Of a stretch of 64,000 bases of DNA, positions 1-10,193 are shown piece after piece (the stretch's first letter is position 1; each line of letters opens with the position of its first letter). Origin of the DNA: Pisaster brevispinus (taxonomy: Eukaryota; Echinodermata; Asteroidea; Forcipulatida; Asteriidae); assembly GCA_023634235.1 (NCBI GenBank), contig JAMKCF010000001.1, positions 4,095,140-4,159,139 of the forward strand, given 5' to 3'. A program made the position numbers and the translations under genes. The notes under the pieces were generated by a model. The model saw only the letters and a list, made by a program, of their open reading frames with translations, was not told the origin of the DNA and searched no databases.

Positions 1-99
1 AGTGCAGGTACTAGACTCAACAGGCCAGCCGCTGTCCGTCTCCTACTTCCCACTGATGAACTTACAGCCAAAACCAGGATCAGATACCATCACAATCAG
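1..99 (+). CDS. NUP210: NUP210 (gp210) internal exon, 5' part outside window
   Basis: Reading from base 2 gives 32 codons (start VQVLDSTG, centre FPLMNLQP) plus two bases of a split codon. It ends at CAG|GTAGGC, so the donor is at 100. The split AG joins the first base (A) of the exon at 60405 to give Arg, which supports a direct splice across about 60 kb. NUP210 is a single-pass nuclear pore membrane glycoprotein whose large lumenal part is built of Ig-like repeats and helps anchor the pore in the nuclear envelope. The family call comes mainly from the downstream exons; this one is assigned by phase, strand and its FPLMNLQP-type motif. The upstream boundary is not visible, and a small exon skipped inside the giant intron cannot be excluded. 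Confidence 0.72.
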
Positions 100-626
100 G
101 TAGGCCGGTTTCGAATTCTGTGTCTGCTAATAAATAAAAACACTGTCCCTTATGGACTGCAAGCGGCCTGGAATATAAGTCGCATCAGGGTTTGAAATAG
201 GGGCGATGAGTCAAGACCGTTCCGTTTGTAGTCCGTTGGTAAATAGATTGAAATCGTTGAACTTTGCCGTTGTAGTCGAAATTGCCGAAGCCTACTTTAC
301 ATGTCGGTGTATAAGCCGCTTGGAATATATGCCGCGGAGCACGTTTAACACGTTGACTGCCGCCTACGAGTATATTCGTAGTAACAGGTGTAACGGATTC
401 TGCCACTACGAGTATACTCGTAGAGAATGAAAGGTTTTTGGCATCACTGAGAACGCAACAAATATGCTTCTGGCAGTGGTGAGGACATACATCCTTAGAA
501 TTTGTATGCTCATTTTTTTAGTGTTTTTGGTGCTGGTATGCGCGCATGCACACCACACTTGGCAAATGGGAACGCCCTACGAATCTATGACCGGCAGTCA
601 ACGTGTTAAAGCCTGAAAACAAAGTA

Positions 627-703
627 CGACTTTTGTGGGATTTGAACCCATGACCTCGCACTCTGGAGCAGATATCTTAACCACTCGCCCATCAAGCTTG
701 CCT
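627..703 (-). repeat. tRNA-like (SINE-type) repeat fragment
   Basis: The minus strand reads GGGCGAGTGGTTAAGATAT (A-box-like) and GGTTCAAATCCC (B-box-like) with tRNA-like spacing. No closed acceptor stem is seen, so it is called SINE-derived rather than a tRNA gene. Confidence 0.55.
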
Positions 704-1387
704 GATGATGAGAGGCAGTTCGAATCCTGTAATTATCAGCGGTTCTCTCTCTTCAGTCTGATGGCGCAAATTTTGCTGCGGTGGTCATCACCGGTCCATG
801 CCAACAATCTGGATTCGCTGCTGATCTTGCTGCAGCTGCCAGTCCACTGCTTTGTGCCATTCGTTCATGATGTTGTTTGATGACCTCTTCTCGGGTTTTT
901 GCGGATTCTTAAAAAGTCCTTAAAATGAACTATCCAAATAAAAGGCCTTAAAAAGCATTAACAAGTATTAAATTTGGATATTTGAGGTCTTTAAAAATTT
1001 GATGAAGTGTGTAAATGAATTTCCTATCAGCTCAAAGAGAACCATATGATGCTGCATATGAAAAAGTAACAAAATGTGAGCAGTTGTACAGGCCTTGAAC
1101 TTCGCTCTTGAAGGGGCACTGCAATTTCCTCTGGTTAGGGGCACTCTTTGAGAAAAATGTAAACTTGTATTGGATCTTTGCAAAGGGCACCACAGCAAAA
1201 GCACAGGGCACCACGGCATCTGCTGTGGGTGCCGTGGGTTATTTCGAGGACTGGTTGTCGCTGTTTCTGCCCTGCTTTATTCACTTGTTTTTAGTCTTAA
1301 AGCCCTAAATTGATTTTTTGTTTAGTGTGCAGATACCTTGTCTTCTTCTCTTTTCATTATTGTGGTCACCGCAAACAATTTAACAGA

Positions 1388-1625
1388 TCAATCAATCAAT
1401 TAATCAATCAATCAATCAATCTTAACATTTATATGGCGCCATATTCCAACTGTCATTGATCATGGTGCCGTACAGTAAGCTCTTATGAACAGGTGAGATT
1501 TGAGTGACGTCTTGACAGTCCCTATTATAGGTGATAGCCTGATGTTGTAAGGAAGGCTGTTCCAGATCCTGGGTCCACGACAGAAAAGGCGCAGTCACCC
1601 CAACTGTGCTTGCTTCTAGAAATGG
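1388..1625 (-). mobile_element. LINE 3'-end remnant (CR1/L2-like)
   Basis: On the minus strand, GGTGACTGCGCCTTTTCTGT followed by ATCTGGAACAGCCTTCC matches the GDxAFSV...WNSLP tail of non-LTR ORF2 after a one-base frameshift. It is followed by ATATAAATGTTAAG and a (ATTG)n tail, the microsatellite-like 3' end common in CR1/L2-type LINEs. Dead fragment. Confidence 0.6.
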
Positions 1626-2024
1626 ATTATGCAGATCAGTCAGAACTGGAGCGCAAGTTACAAGTTTTTTTATGGGAAGGTCAGTAGGTTGGTCAGGTAT
1701 GCTTGTATTGAATTCAAGCAGATCTTTGTAATAATTTGCGTGTGGTCCGCTGGCAAAATGCCAGTTAAACCACCTGAGGACCAGTCAAACTTCACTCTAA
1801 GTAATCCGGCTGGCTACTCCAGTGTTGGAAAATTTGTATCTCATATGAAATATGGACCAGTGAAAAAGCTGCCGGACTAGCGAAATGACAAGCTAACTGG
1901 TCCTGCTGGCCAGTCACTGTAAAAGTTAAGGACAAATCCTGCATCAATGTGTGATGAGCACTGACTGTATGTGTTGTTTGAAGCTTTGCATGGCATGCAT
2001 AGTGAGGAAAAATAAGAAGTAGCT

Positions 2025-2160
2025 ATAAACTAGTAAACTTGCAGGTACAACCATGTGTAAATCTCCTTTGGGAGGAGTGTTGGCTCTGAAAAGAGCAAGT
2101 TTGGTCTTTGTGTTTTGAACATCCCTATACAGTTTACTCTACTCATCATCAGGAGTGTTG
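2025..2160 (+). repeat. Dispersed repeat related to the 62.2-62.4 kb palindrome arm
   Basis: GTAAACTTGCAGGTACAACC, then AGTGTTGGCTCTGAAAAGAG and TTTGGTCT match the left arm of the palindrome at 62204-62447. The preceding TTTGAAGCTTTGCATGG matches too. Confidence 0.75.
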
Positions 2161-2484
2161 TTTGCTCATTAGTTTCCCGAGTAGTTGCTTTTCGTGATGT
2201 TTTTAAGATATCGAAAATTCCGTAGTAAAAGAAAAATCCTGTCTGTGTATAGTTTCCTTTGAGGTACGTCCTGATGACGTCAGTAACTTGTTTTTTTTTA
2301 AAGAGAAATATATATAAAGGAGTATGCTGAAGTTTGTGAGATTTTTACAATTTTAAGAGTCATTAATAATACTAACATGAATTTATGGAGCGGCTTTGCC
2401 AAAGGATTGCTGTGAGCAAATCAACAGAAATCAAACTTCATGTGTCTTTAAGAATCCCTTAAACTGTTCAAGAGATGAGGCATT

Positions 2485-2588
2485 CTGGCTATAGAGGGCG
2501 CACTATTTTGTGATTCACCCCATATTCGTCTTAACCTGGCTATAGAGGGCGCACTATTTTGTGACTCGCCCCATATTCGTCTTAACCT
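2485..2588. repeat. 51-bp tandem duplication
   Basis: CTGGCTATAGAGGGCGCACT through CATATTCGTCTTAAC occurs twice with a period of exactly 51 bp and two differences. Confidence 0.92.
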
Positions 2589-3328
2589 AGAGCTTTTTTC
2601 AAACCTTGGCTAGTATGCTCCATTAGTGAACCCAGGTTCTGTTTGATATGAGAAACACTGTCCATTCCAAAATATACACTGCTCCAAAATTGATATACCT
2701 TATTAATATGTGAAAGGTCCATTAAAGAATTTTGGCCACAAAACTCGGAAACTATTCATGCTTTTCACTAATTAGGTGTGCTTACATTAAATTACTTGGG
2801 TCATTAAACTTGAGCAGTTAATCTGCCTGGGGCAGTCTGCAGCCCTACTGGTTTGTGCACGATCCAATTATGTCCACTGTTTGGAAAAGGAATTAAAGGG
2901 AGATAACAGGTAGGAGCTGTCAGATGAAAAGGATGTTTCATTTGAGCTTCTTAATTTAATGGAGCTTTCCAGTAATGGAGGCCCGAATGGAGGCCCCTAT
3001 GTTCCCATACTTTATTCTATTTCCTCTTGTACAGAAGTATCCCCTCTAAAATCCTGTAAAGAATCCTGAGATCCCAAGCACACAACTGCTTCAAAATTGA
3101 TGTAACCTGCCCAATTTGGGGGCACAGGGTAAACCCCCCCCTCCACCCCAATGTCCCCACAATTTAACACACTATTTCCTCTTGTACAGGAGTACCCCCC
3201 TAAAATCCTGTAAAGAATTCCTGAGATTCCAAGCACACAACTGCTCCAAAGCTACTATAACAAGGGCAGAGGGTAACCCAGCCCCCTCAATGTTCCCATA
3301 CTCTTACACACTACTTTTATCTTGTATA

Positions 3329-4550
3329 CAGGGATGTGATTTCTCCATTTTTAACCGGAATTCCGTTTTTTTAGCCCTTAAAAAACAAAAAATCCGTTTT
3401 TTTTGCCCCCCCCCCCCCACCCCCCCCCCCCAAAAAAAATATATATATATATTATTATTATTTTTTTTTTAAGATCAAATTCATAAAAAAATGAAGATAA
3501 AACTATACTAGACATATTGCATTTGTGCACAAATGCCAAGCTGTTTCGCCATAACTTTTTCAAAAAATCATAAAAAATCATGTGATGATGTCATCATGAC
3601 GTCATTTCAGAATTTACAAGAACTTGCCAATATCCAACAAACTACCAAGTTTCAACATGATCGCACTAACACTTAGGGAGATATACGACATTAAAAAAGG
3701 CACCTTTAATGCCGCGTCACGTGACCCCCGATGACGTCATCGATCTGAAATTTCACACATATGATGGCTGCCTGACGATCAACATGTGTGTAAATTTTGA
3801 AGTGATTACACAAAATTTCACCACACACATCTTCAAAAAGTCCATTTTGATAAGTTTTCAACCTGCCGCTAGAGGGCGCTCTTGTGTATTGTGACGTCAT
3901 CGGTATTTTTTTTTAATTACACACCCTTGCCAGACAATAACATCGTTAAAAGCAACTTCATAACTATTTCCACTTTTGAATAACGAGGCGCTTCCGGTTT
4001 CGACCGGAAGTAGAGGTCATGTGAGGTCACGCACACTGAATAAAATGAAGACCTACATGTAATTAATCCCTATACAATCCCGCAAACAGAAACCTACGGT
4101 CTCTTGTGGCTGATTTGTTACGGATTTTCAAATATTTAAGTTAGAAACCTTTAAGATGACGTCACGTGACAGGTGATGACGTCATCACGACCTCATTGTT
4201 TTGGGATCATTATTGCACCAATGCCTTTCATCACTGAAAGTTTCATTGCAATTGCTCTTTAGGAACTATGCAAAAGGCTGCCTAGAAAGAATTGTGCGTT
4301 ATGTCAATGACTTCCTGTCTGAAAAATAAAAATAAAAAAAACAATAAAAACAAAAACTTTAACAAAAACAAGAGCTGTTTCGCTGCGCTTTGCTGCGAAA
4401 CAGCTAATAATAACGCCCAGATTGCAGAGTAGGGCTTTTAAAACCAAAGATAAATGTTAATATTGGGCTTCATGCTCGCAAGTTTTCGAGCTCGCATGCT
4501 TTCGCTCTTTGGAGTTCAGGTTTTTTTCTCAACAGCCTATCACATCCCTG
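3329..4550. mobile_element. hAT-like MITE (CAGGGATGTGAT ends), split by an inner 904-bp element
   Basis: Starts CAGGGATGTGATTTCTCC and ends ATCACATCCCTG. It is flanked by TGTATA on both sides. The core has a CCCCC/AAAAA/TATATA block and GCTCGCAAGTTTTCG. Without the inner element it is about 318 bp, matching copies at 11774, 15163 and 41202. Confidence 0.8.
3507..4410. mobile_element. Non-autonomous element with terminal hairpins and five CRE motifs, copy 1
   Basis: Shared with 46020-46886. The left end carries the perfect palindrome GCATTTGTGCACAAATGC; the right end the hairpin AGCTGTTTCGC...GCGAAACAGCT followed by AATAA. Perfect TGACGTCA lies at 3597-3604, 3732-3739, 3892-3899, 4157-4164 and 4177-4184, with GTCACGTGAC palindromes nearby. 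There is no coding capacity. A 3' hairpin before an A/T end is reminiscent of Helitrons, but a TC 5' end and CTRR terminus are not clear, so the class is left open. Confidence 0.75.
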
Positions 4551-4622
4551 TGTATAGAAGTACCTTCCGCCCCCTTAAAACCCTCTAAAGATTTCCTGAG
4601 ATTTCATGCACACAATGAAGAC

Positions 4623-5514
4623 ACAATAGAAGGGTGGGTGGGTATTGCTATGTATGCCCCATATCCAGCACCAGTTGAAAATGGATGATAGAGCCAGAGC
4701 CGTAAGCCGTAGCCCAAGTCATAATTTCCCGGCTCGCCTTCAGAGAGTGTGGATAAGATCATCTTTATAATTGGATAAGCGCTCCAGTCAAAGGAAGGCG
4801 ATGCCTAACGCTGTCAACGTACACCGCTCCACCCCACACGCTCTCGTCAACTTTCCCGTTACGTTTGTGGCATTGAATCTGCAGACTGCACATTTACCCT
4901 CTGCATTCATATACCAGCTGAATCAATACAATGCCTCTCAGCCTTGGGAATCGGGAAGTGTGGGGCTCGGCTAAAAAATAATCATGTTAGTGGTTGTAAT
5001 GGGGGCTGTTCCCTTTTTTTCTTTGATTGAAAATACAATCTTGATTCTCGGAAATCTGGAGCATCCTTTGTAAGGGACCCGACTATTGATCTCAGCGATG
5101 ATACAATTTTAGAGTGCTGCTTTTGAATTTTTTATTTAACGTCTGCTTGGTGAGAAATAGCTGTTATTTTCTTCAGATATCATGCTACAATTAATCTTCA
5201 TTTCAAATACTGTAGTATTTTCCGATGAGGAGTTTTGTATACTGTGGATTCTGCTCCCCAAAGCTCCTTGAAATCTATCAGGGAAATCCAGGGGTTACTT
5301 GAGCGAAAACAAGTTGTTAACCTAATTTATTGTAAATGTAATGAGTTTTGGTCAAAGATCAAATTTTTGATCTCATCTCTGAAACAGTGAGAGAAACCTC
5401 ATTCTTTGGAGATGATCTGTTGGCATCTTTTAATAATTAAACTATTGCGGTGAAATTAGCACAGTTAAGGACAATTGCTTTGCTGTTCCCAGGCCCAAAA
5501 CCAAGTTTTGTCGT
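4623..5514. other. Intronic sequence, no feature recognised
   Basis: Mixed-composition intron DNA; I see no gene, structured RNA or recognisable repeat. Confidence 0.5.
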
Positions 5515-5860
5515 CGTTTTTTTTTTAGGGGGGGGAATATGGTTTGTTTGTTTTTTGTTTTTGTTTGTTTTTTTTTTTTTGTTGGGGGTTTTGGGGGGCG
5601 GGGCGAATATGAAAGAAAATGTACATCGGTGCAGTAACGCAGCCCCATCGTGCAGTTACCATGGTTACACAAGGGAGTTTGAAATTTTTTGAAAATGAAG
5701 GCCAAATTCAAGCCATTTGGTTCATTTTTAGGCTAATGTTTTTGTGCACTTTTTTTTTTTTTTTTTTTTTGTGGGTGGACATTTTCTTCTTTTTTGATTG
5801 TGGGGATTTTTTTTCTTCTCAATTTTTTTTGGGGGGAGATCATCCACCTCGCCCCCCCTC
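5515..5860. repeat. Low-complexity poly-T/poly-G tracts
   Basis: Alternating long runs of T and G (T10-T22, G6-G8), with a short unique piece at 5606-5740. Open frames here are artefacts of homopolymers. Confidence 0.85.
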
Positions 5861-5977
5861 CAGTTACGGGCATGCCTGTTCCCTATGGCACATTCCACAG
5901 GAATGTAAAGCAATGTTAACAAGCAACAACGTAATTACAACCCTTTACTGACCAAGGACAAACAGTTGGTATGTTAA

Positions 5978-6023
5978 TGTACCCCATGGGGTACAGTACA
6001 TGTACCCCATGGGGTACATGTAC
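5978..6023. repeat. Twin perfect palindromes around CCCCATGGGG
   Basis: TGTACCCCATGGGGTACA at 5978-5995, and a 28-bp perfect palindrome at 5996-6023 with the same core. They abut each other. Confidence 0.9.
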
Positions 6024-6283
6024 ATCACTCATGTTCCCCTGAACCATGTGCGTCTTTGTTGCACATCGTGGGATCGGTTCTCAACCAAAACGATTGGCAC
6101 GAGAAACAATAGCGTTAATGTGAGAATTCCAAGTGAGATTAGAGCTGAGGATAATACTCAAATACTGGATGGAGGAGGTGGAACATAGTATTAGTATACA
6201 GTTTGTTTCATCTCTCTTTTTTTTTCCAGAAAAAAAAACAAGTTAACAAAATAAAGTAAGGCTTTTATTGCCCATTCTTGCAT

Positions 6284-6625
6284 TATAATTTGTTGTTACC
6301 CTTACACCAATGATAGCACTGTATACTCAATACTTTCCCGAGTTCTGTGAAAAAAAGGTTCACAGGCAATTTACTCGGGTGGGATTCCAACCACGGCCTT
6401 TGCATCGCTAGAGCAGATGTCTTACCACTAGACCACCGTGCTAGCCCGCCGGCTAGAGGCGGTTTGAATCCTACATGTATGTTTTAGCAGCGGGTACCAC
6501 AACGATTTAATACAAGAGTGGTTTGCCAGTGGATTTGTTATTTATTTATTTATTTTCACAGAACTCTGGAAAGTTCCAAGTATTCAGTGCTTAATACACC
6601 GGTGTGAGGATAAAAACAAATTAGT
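6284..6625. mobile_element. Long-TIR element with a tRNA-like core
   Basis: The outer parts (6284-6353 and 6553-6625) are inverted repeats of about 65 bp, e.g. CTTTCCCGAGTTCTGTGAAAA against TTTTCACAGAACTCTGGAAAG. The core (6371-6450, minus strand) reads GGTGGTCTAGTGGTAAGAC and GGTTGGAATCCC, tRNA A- and B-box-like. A core-only relative is at 55987-56110. Confidence 0.7.
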
Positions 6626-7348
6626 TTATTTTATCCCCGATGCAAAATTAACATATATTCTTGCATTTGTTTGCAATAATGCAATTGAGGAAACAGGGCA
6701 GTATATTTGTGTGGCCTAATTATTGAAGGGATTCAGGAGAGATTGAATGACTGAAAAGGGCCATTAGTAGCGTCTGATTAATTGTTTGTACTGCTGCAGG
6801 AAAACAGATTTGATTGAGTGATAAATCAGAAAAGTCAACTTGTTCGTCTTTATTATTATGTTTTACCCGCACACCGATGTTTGTTAACCTTTGGCGACCG
6901 TAGCAGTCGCTAGCTGCTTGTACCAAAATGCCCATATTTCCTGTAAGATTTCACCTACATTCAGTCCCATTCAAACAAGAGGGTAAAAGAAAAGGTACAG
7001 GTGTATTACATTAGACTGAATTGATATTTTTCATGGTAAAGGCAGGTTACACTTATGGTAATTTTCAAAGACCAGTATCCTTACTCCGTGTTTCTTAACA
7101 TTATGCATAAAATAAGAAATCAAGGAAGGCTACAGGACTGAGGTGGGATTCGAACCGGGTCCACAGAGGTGAAAGGAAAGGGAAAGAAACCACTGAACCA
7201 ACCTAATGCCCTGATCCTACCATTGTCTGATTGTGTGGTGTGATTTGACTGCCAAACTGGCAGACCCCTTAGGCAGGCAGACACTAAGCTATGGATAATG
7301 TTGGTGCAAGTTGGTCAATACATGTCTGTAAACACATTCATGGCATGT
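6626..7348. other. Intronic sequence with a dispersed-repeat fragment
   Basis: 7135-7205 (GGGATTCGAACCGGGTCCAC, then AGAGGTGAAAGGAAAGGG) is shared with 50700-50760 and 59640-59720. The rest is featureless. Confidence 0.55.
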
Positions 7349-7520
7349 TATGGCCGAGCGGATAAGAGCACCAGACTCAAGCTCTGATGTTTCTGATCGG
7401 CAGAGTGTGGGTTCGAGTCCCGGTCGTGGCACTTATATCCTTAAGCATGATTGCGTTGTACTGGATGGGACCTTAAGCCATAGTTCCTACAGGATTAGTA
7501 ATGCACATAAAAGAACCCAG
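7349..7520 (+). repeat. tRNA-Leu-like SINE fragment
   Basis: TGGCCGAGCGGATAAGAGCAC (A box) and GGTTCGAGTCC (B box), followed by the non-tRNA part containing TCCTTAAGCATGATTGCGT. Same family as the fuller copy at 53120-53490. Confidence 0.75.
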
Positions 7521-8012
7521 AACAATTATCATGGAATGGTAGGGGTTCCCCCCTTTGTTTCTGGTTCACATAAAATCTTTAGTGGTAAAACAGTTTTGTG
7601 TTTATGTTTCAATAAATCACAAAGAAAACACTCTCCAGACTTTTTTAACGATAATTAGTAGTTGTTTTGTGATTAGAAAGTTTACAAAACGGGTAACGAT
7701 TATAAAACAGTACACATAGCAAGCACCCTTCTTTACAGGTGTCCTCAGGCTTGCGTGCTACAGTGATTAAGTTCACTTCAAGACATCCTTGTTTCATTAC
7801 CAGAAATAGCTAATAATATTAATAACAATGTACATGATCCAACTCCAATCATCGGTACTCAATTTTTGTGTTTCCCCATTATGGGAAAACAATAATAAAC
7901 CAATGCTGAAAACATTGCCAGTTCCGCTGTTAGCGAAATGAAGGAATCAATTGATAACAGTGAGAAGTAATAAATCAAGACCACAGTTCCCAGGGGTGAG
8001 CGTAGCACTCTC
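7521..8012. other. Intronic sequence, no feature recognised
   Basis: AT-rich; nothing coding or clearly repetitive seen. Confidence 0.5.
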
Positions 8013-9378
8013 TTCGGCAAGTGACTTTTCGGTAAAGATATTGAATCAAATAAAAAGCTCTTTGACAGGTTAATCTAAAGCCAGGCTTTAAATTTATCAA
8101 CAGAAAGCGGGTTCACATTTCATTAAAGGCAAGCTCGAATGAAAATGGCAACTTCATGTAGTGATCTTTGCTCAAATTCATTGAAAATTTGTTCAATCAA
8201 TTAGGAAACTGAGTTCACTTGAGAGTACATGTAAACAGATTTAAACTAGAAATTGCGTTTGTTTGTTTATTACCTTTCTCTAAAAAAAACCAACTTTTTT
8301 TGTATTACCCTTCTCCGGTGTTTTTTTTTTTAGAAAGATTCGCAAAAATCCATGTGACGTCATCACTCATCCTGTGCATTTGTGGAATCTCCGTTTTGTA
8401 TAGTCGCTTTGTTGCAATAAAAAAGCAATATCCCACAACTTGAGTCAAAGTATTGTCATTTTGACAGAGTCCGTCAACAGCAGAAATGTGTTTAAAGCCT
8501 TGAGGTTGGGGCCTAATTTTTTTTATTGATAATTACAAAGAGTTCAGATTAAAAAAATAATAAAGATTGCAATCAAATGATGAGCAAACATGATTTAAAC
8601 AAGTTTAGACCATTACAACATTGTTACATTTTTATACAAATCTGTTTTCGCTCAGGTAGTTGTTGAAGTGGAACTTATTCAATGGTATCTTTTTTTTACA
8701 ATGTTCGTCAATGCCTAGGATTTCATGAAATTTCAAAGCTTCAAGTGTTTTACTATGGTAAAATTCTGATCATTTTGCATTGCAACTTTTGCGTGTGAGT
8801 GCCAATTTTCATTTTCACAAACTGACACACAGGTTGCTTTTACCATTGTAATGCAGGGCACACACTATGCTTAAACTTGAACGAAAAACATTGCGAGCTG
8901 CAGCGCGTGCTGAACCTCCGTTTTCCCGAAGTGACACACACGACATTAGGCCCCAAACTCAAGGCTTTGAAAACGTAGTTATCAAATTAACAATACTTCG
9001 ACGTCAGTTGTTATTGCAACAAAGCGGCTGTACAAAACCTAGCTCCCACAAATGCATAAGATAAGTGATGACATCACATGTTTTTTTGGGGGAATCTTTC
9101 CGAACAGACCGGAGAAGGGTATTCAAAATGATACCAATTTCAACAATTAAAATCTGTTTACTCTAATGTGAACTCAATTTCCTTTAAATTGATTGAACAC
9201 ATTTTCAATGATTTTGAGGAAAGATCACTTAATGCCATTTTCATTCAAGCTTTTCCTTATTGCAATTGGAACCTGCTTTCTACAGTCGATAAATTTTAAG
9301 CCTGGCTTTAGATTATCTTGTCAAAGAGCTTGGCATTTGATTCAACATTTTTACCAGAAAGCCATTTGACGGGGAGAG
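8013..9378. repeat. Large foldback (inverted repeat with ~400-500-bp arms)
   Basis: The left arm (8013-8515) and right arm (8946-9378) are inverted copies at roughly 70-75% by eye. Examples: AAAGCCAGGCTTTAAATTTATC against GATAAATTTTAAGCCTGGCTTT, and ACCCTTCTCCGGTG against ACCGGAGAAGGGT. The spacer of about 430 bp has no gene. It is either an old foldback transposon or the product of an inverted duplication; transcripts would form a long hairpin. Confidence 0.82.
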
Positions 9379-10193
9379 TGAGATAGATGTAAGATAGATG
9401 CATGTAAGTTTATGAAACAAACAAAAGAGAAGCCCAACAGACAATTTCCATTTTCATGAAGTGGCACATAAGATGTGTCACTTCGTAGAAATGGAAATGT
9501 TTTATATGTAGTTGGTGTTAAAAAAGCATTCATTTTTGGCCACGTTTCACTAGTATCCACATGTACATGTATGCCACTGACTGTCAATTCAAGGCGTCAG
9601 GGTGCAGGTGTGTATATAAGTAACTGTATGCTAGTGTACTCAAGATTTATACAAATCAAGTAAATCTACATGTAAAAGCCACACTTACAATTTTTTTCAA
9701 CTGCAGAATGCAGGTTCAAATTTCATAAAGATGTTGGTTGTGGTGGGCCTTGTTGAACGGCCCACTTCGTGCTGCTCGAGACAGACACACATAGAGTACG
9801 CTTTATGGAAATATTAAAAGTGCTTGTCAATCTTCGGGTCAGCGTTAACGAGCCAGTGCATGACTGATGAAACACGAACACGCTTGCGTCTTCTTAGCAT
9901 GCCCTCAGGGGGGTCAAGAAGCCTCCACTGGCTTGTGATCACTGATCGACCCCCCCCCCCTCCCATCCATTTCAATCTCGGCATCCAGTAACACTGTACA
10001 ATTTTGTGATCCAGGGATGACTATTGCTCCAGACTTGCTGGCTCTCAATCAGGCTCTAGTAAGCCAACATGGTAAAAGGTTAGATAAATAGGAACAACAC
10101 TGGACAATTCCTGAGCTTCTTGGCCCAATTTCTCAAAGTTGTTTGCTGCTTTAGCCAAAATTGTTTGCATGCACTATATCAGAAACATGGGTT
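9379..10193. other. Intronic sequence, no feature recognised
   Basis: Unique-looking DNA with a C11 run near 9951 and a short ACATGTACATGT tract near 9559. Confidence 0.5.

Larger units (their letters stand above)
3011..4622. repeat. Three-unit tandem repeat (about 155 bp), third unit split by nested insertions
   Basis: Units share CTCTTGTACAGAAGTAYCCC, CTAAAATCCTGTAAAGAATC and CAAGCACACAACTGC. Unit 3 starts at about 3310 (CTTTTATCTTGTATA), is interrupted at 3329-4550 by a MITE, and resumes at 4551 (TGTATAGAAGTACC...). Confidence 0.8.

Noticed and set aside
3507..4410. Definite Helitron assignment for the CRE-bearing element
   Set aside because: A terminal hairpin is present, but the 5' TC and 3' CTRR ends and A/T insertion site are not clearly satisfied; left unclassified.
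7350..7658. 102-aa + strand frame
   Set aside because: Starts inside a tRNA-like SINE head and runs into non-coding flank.
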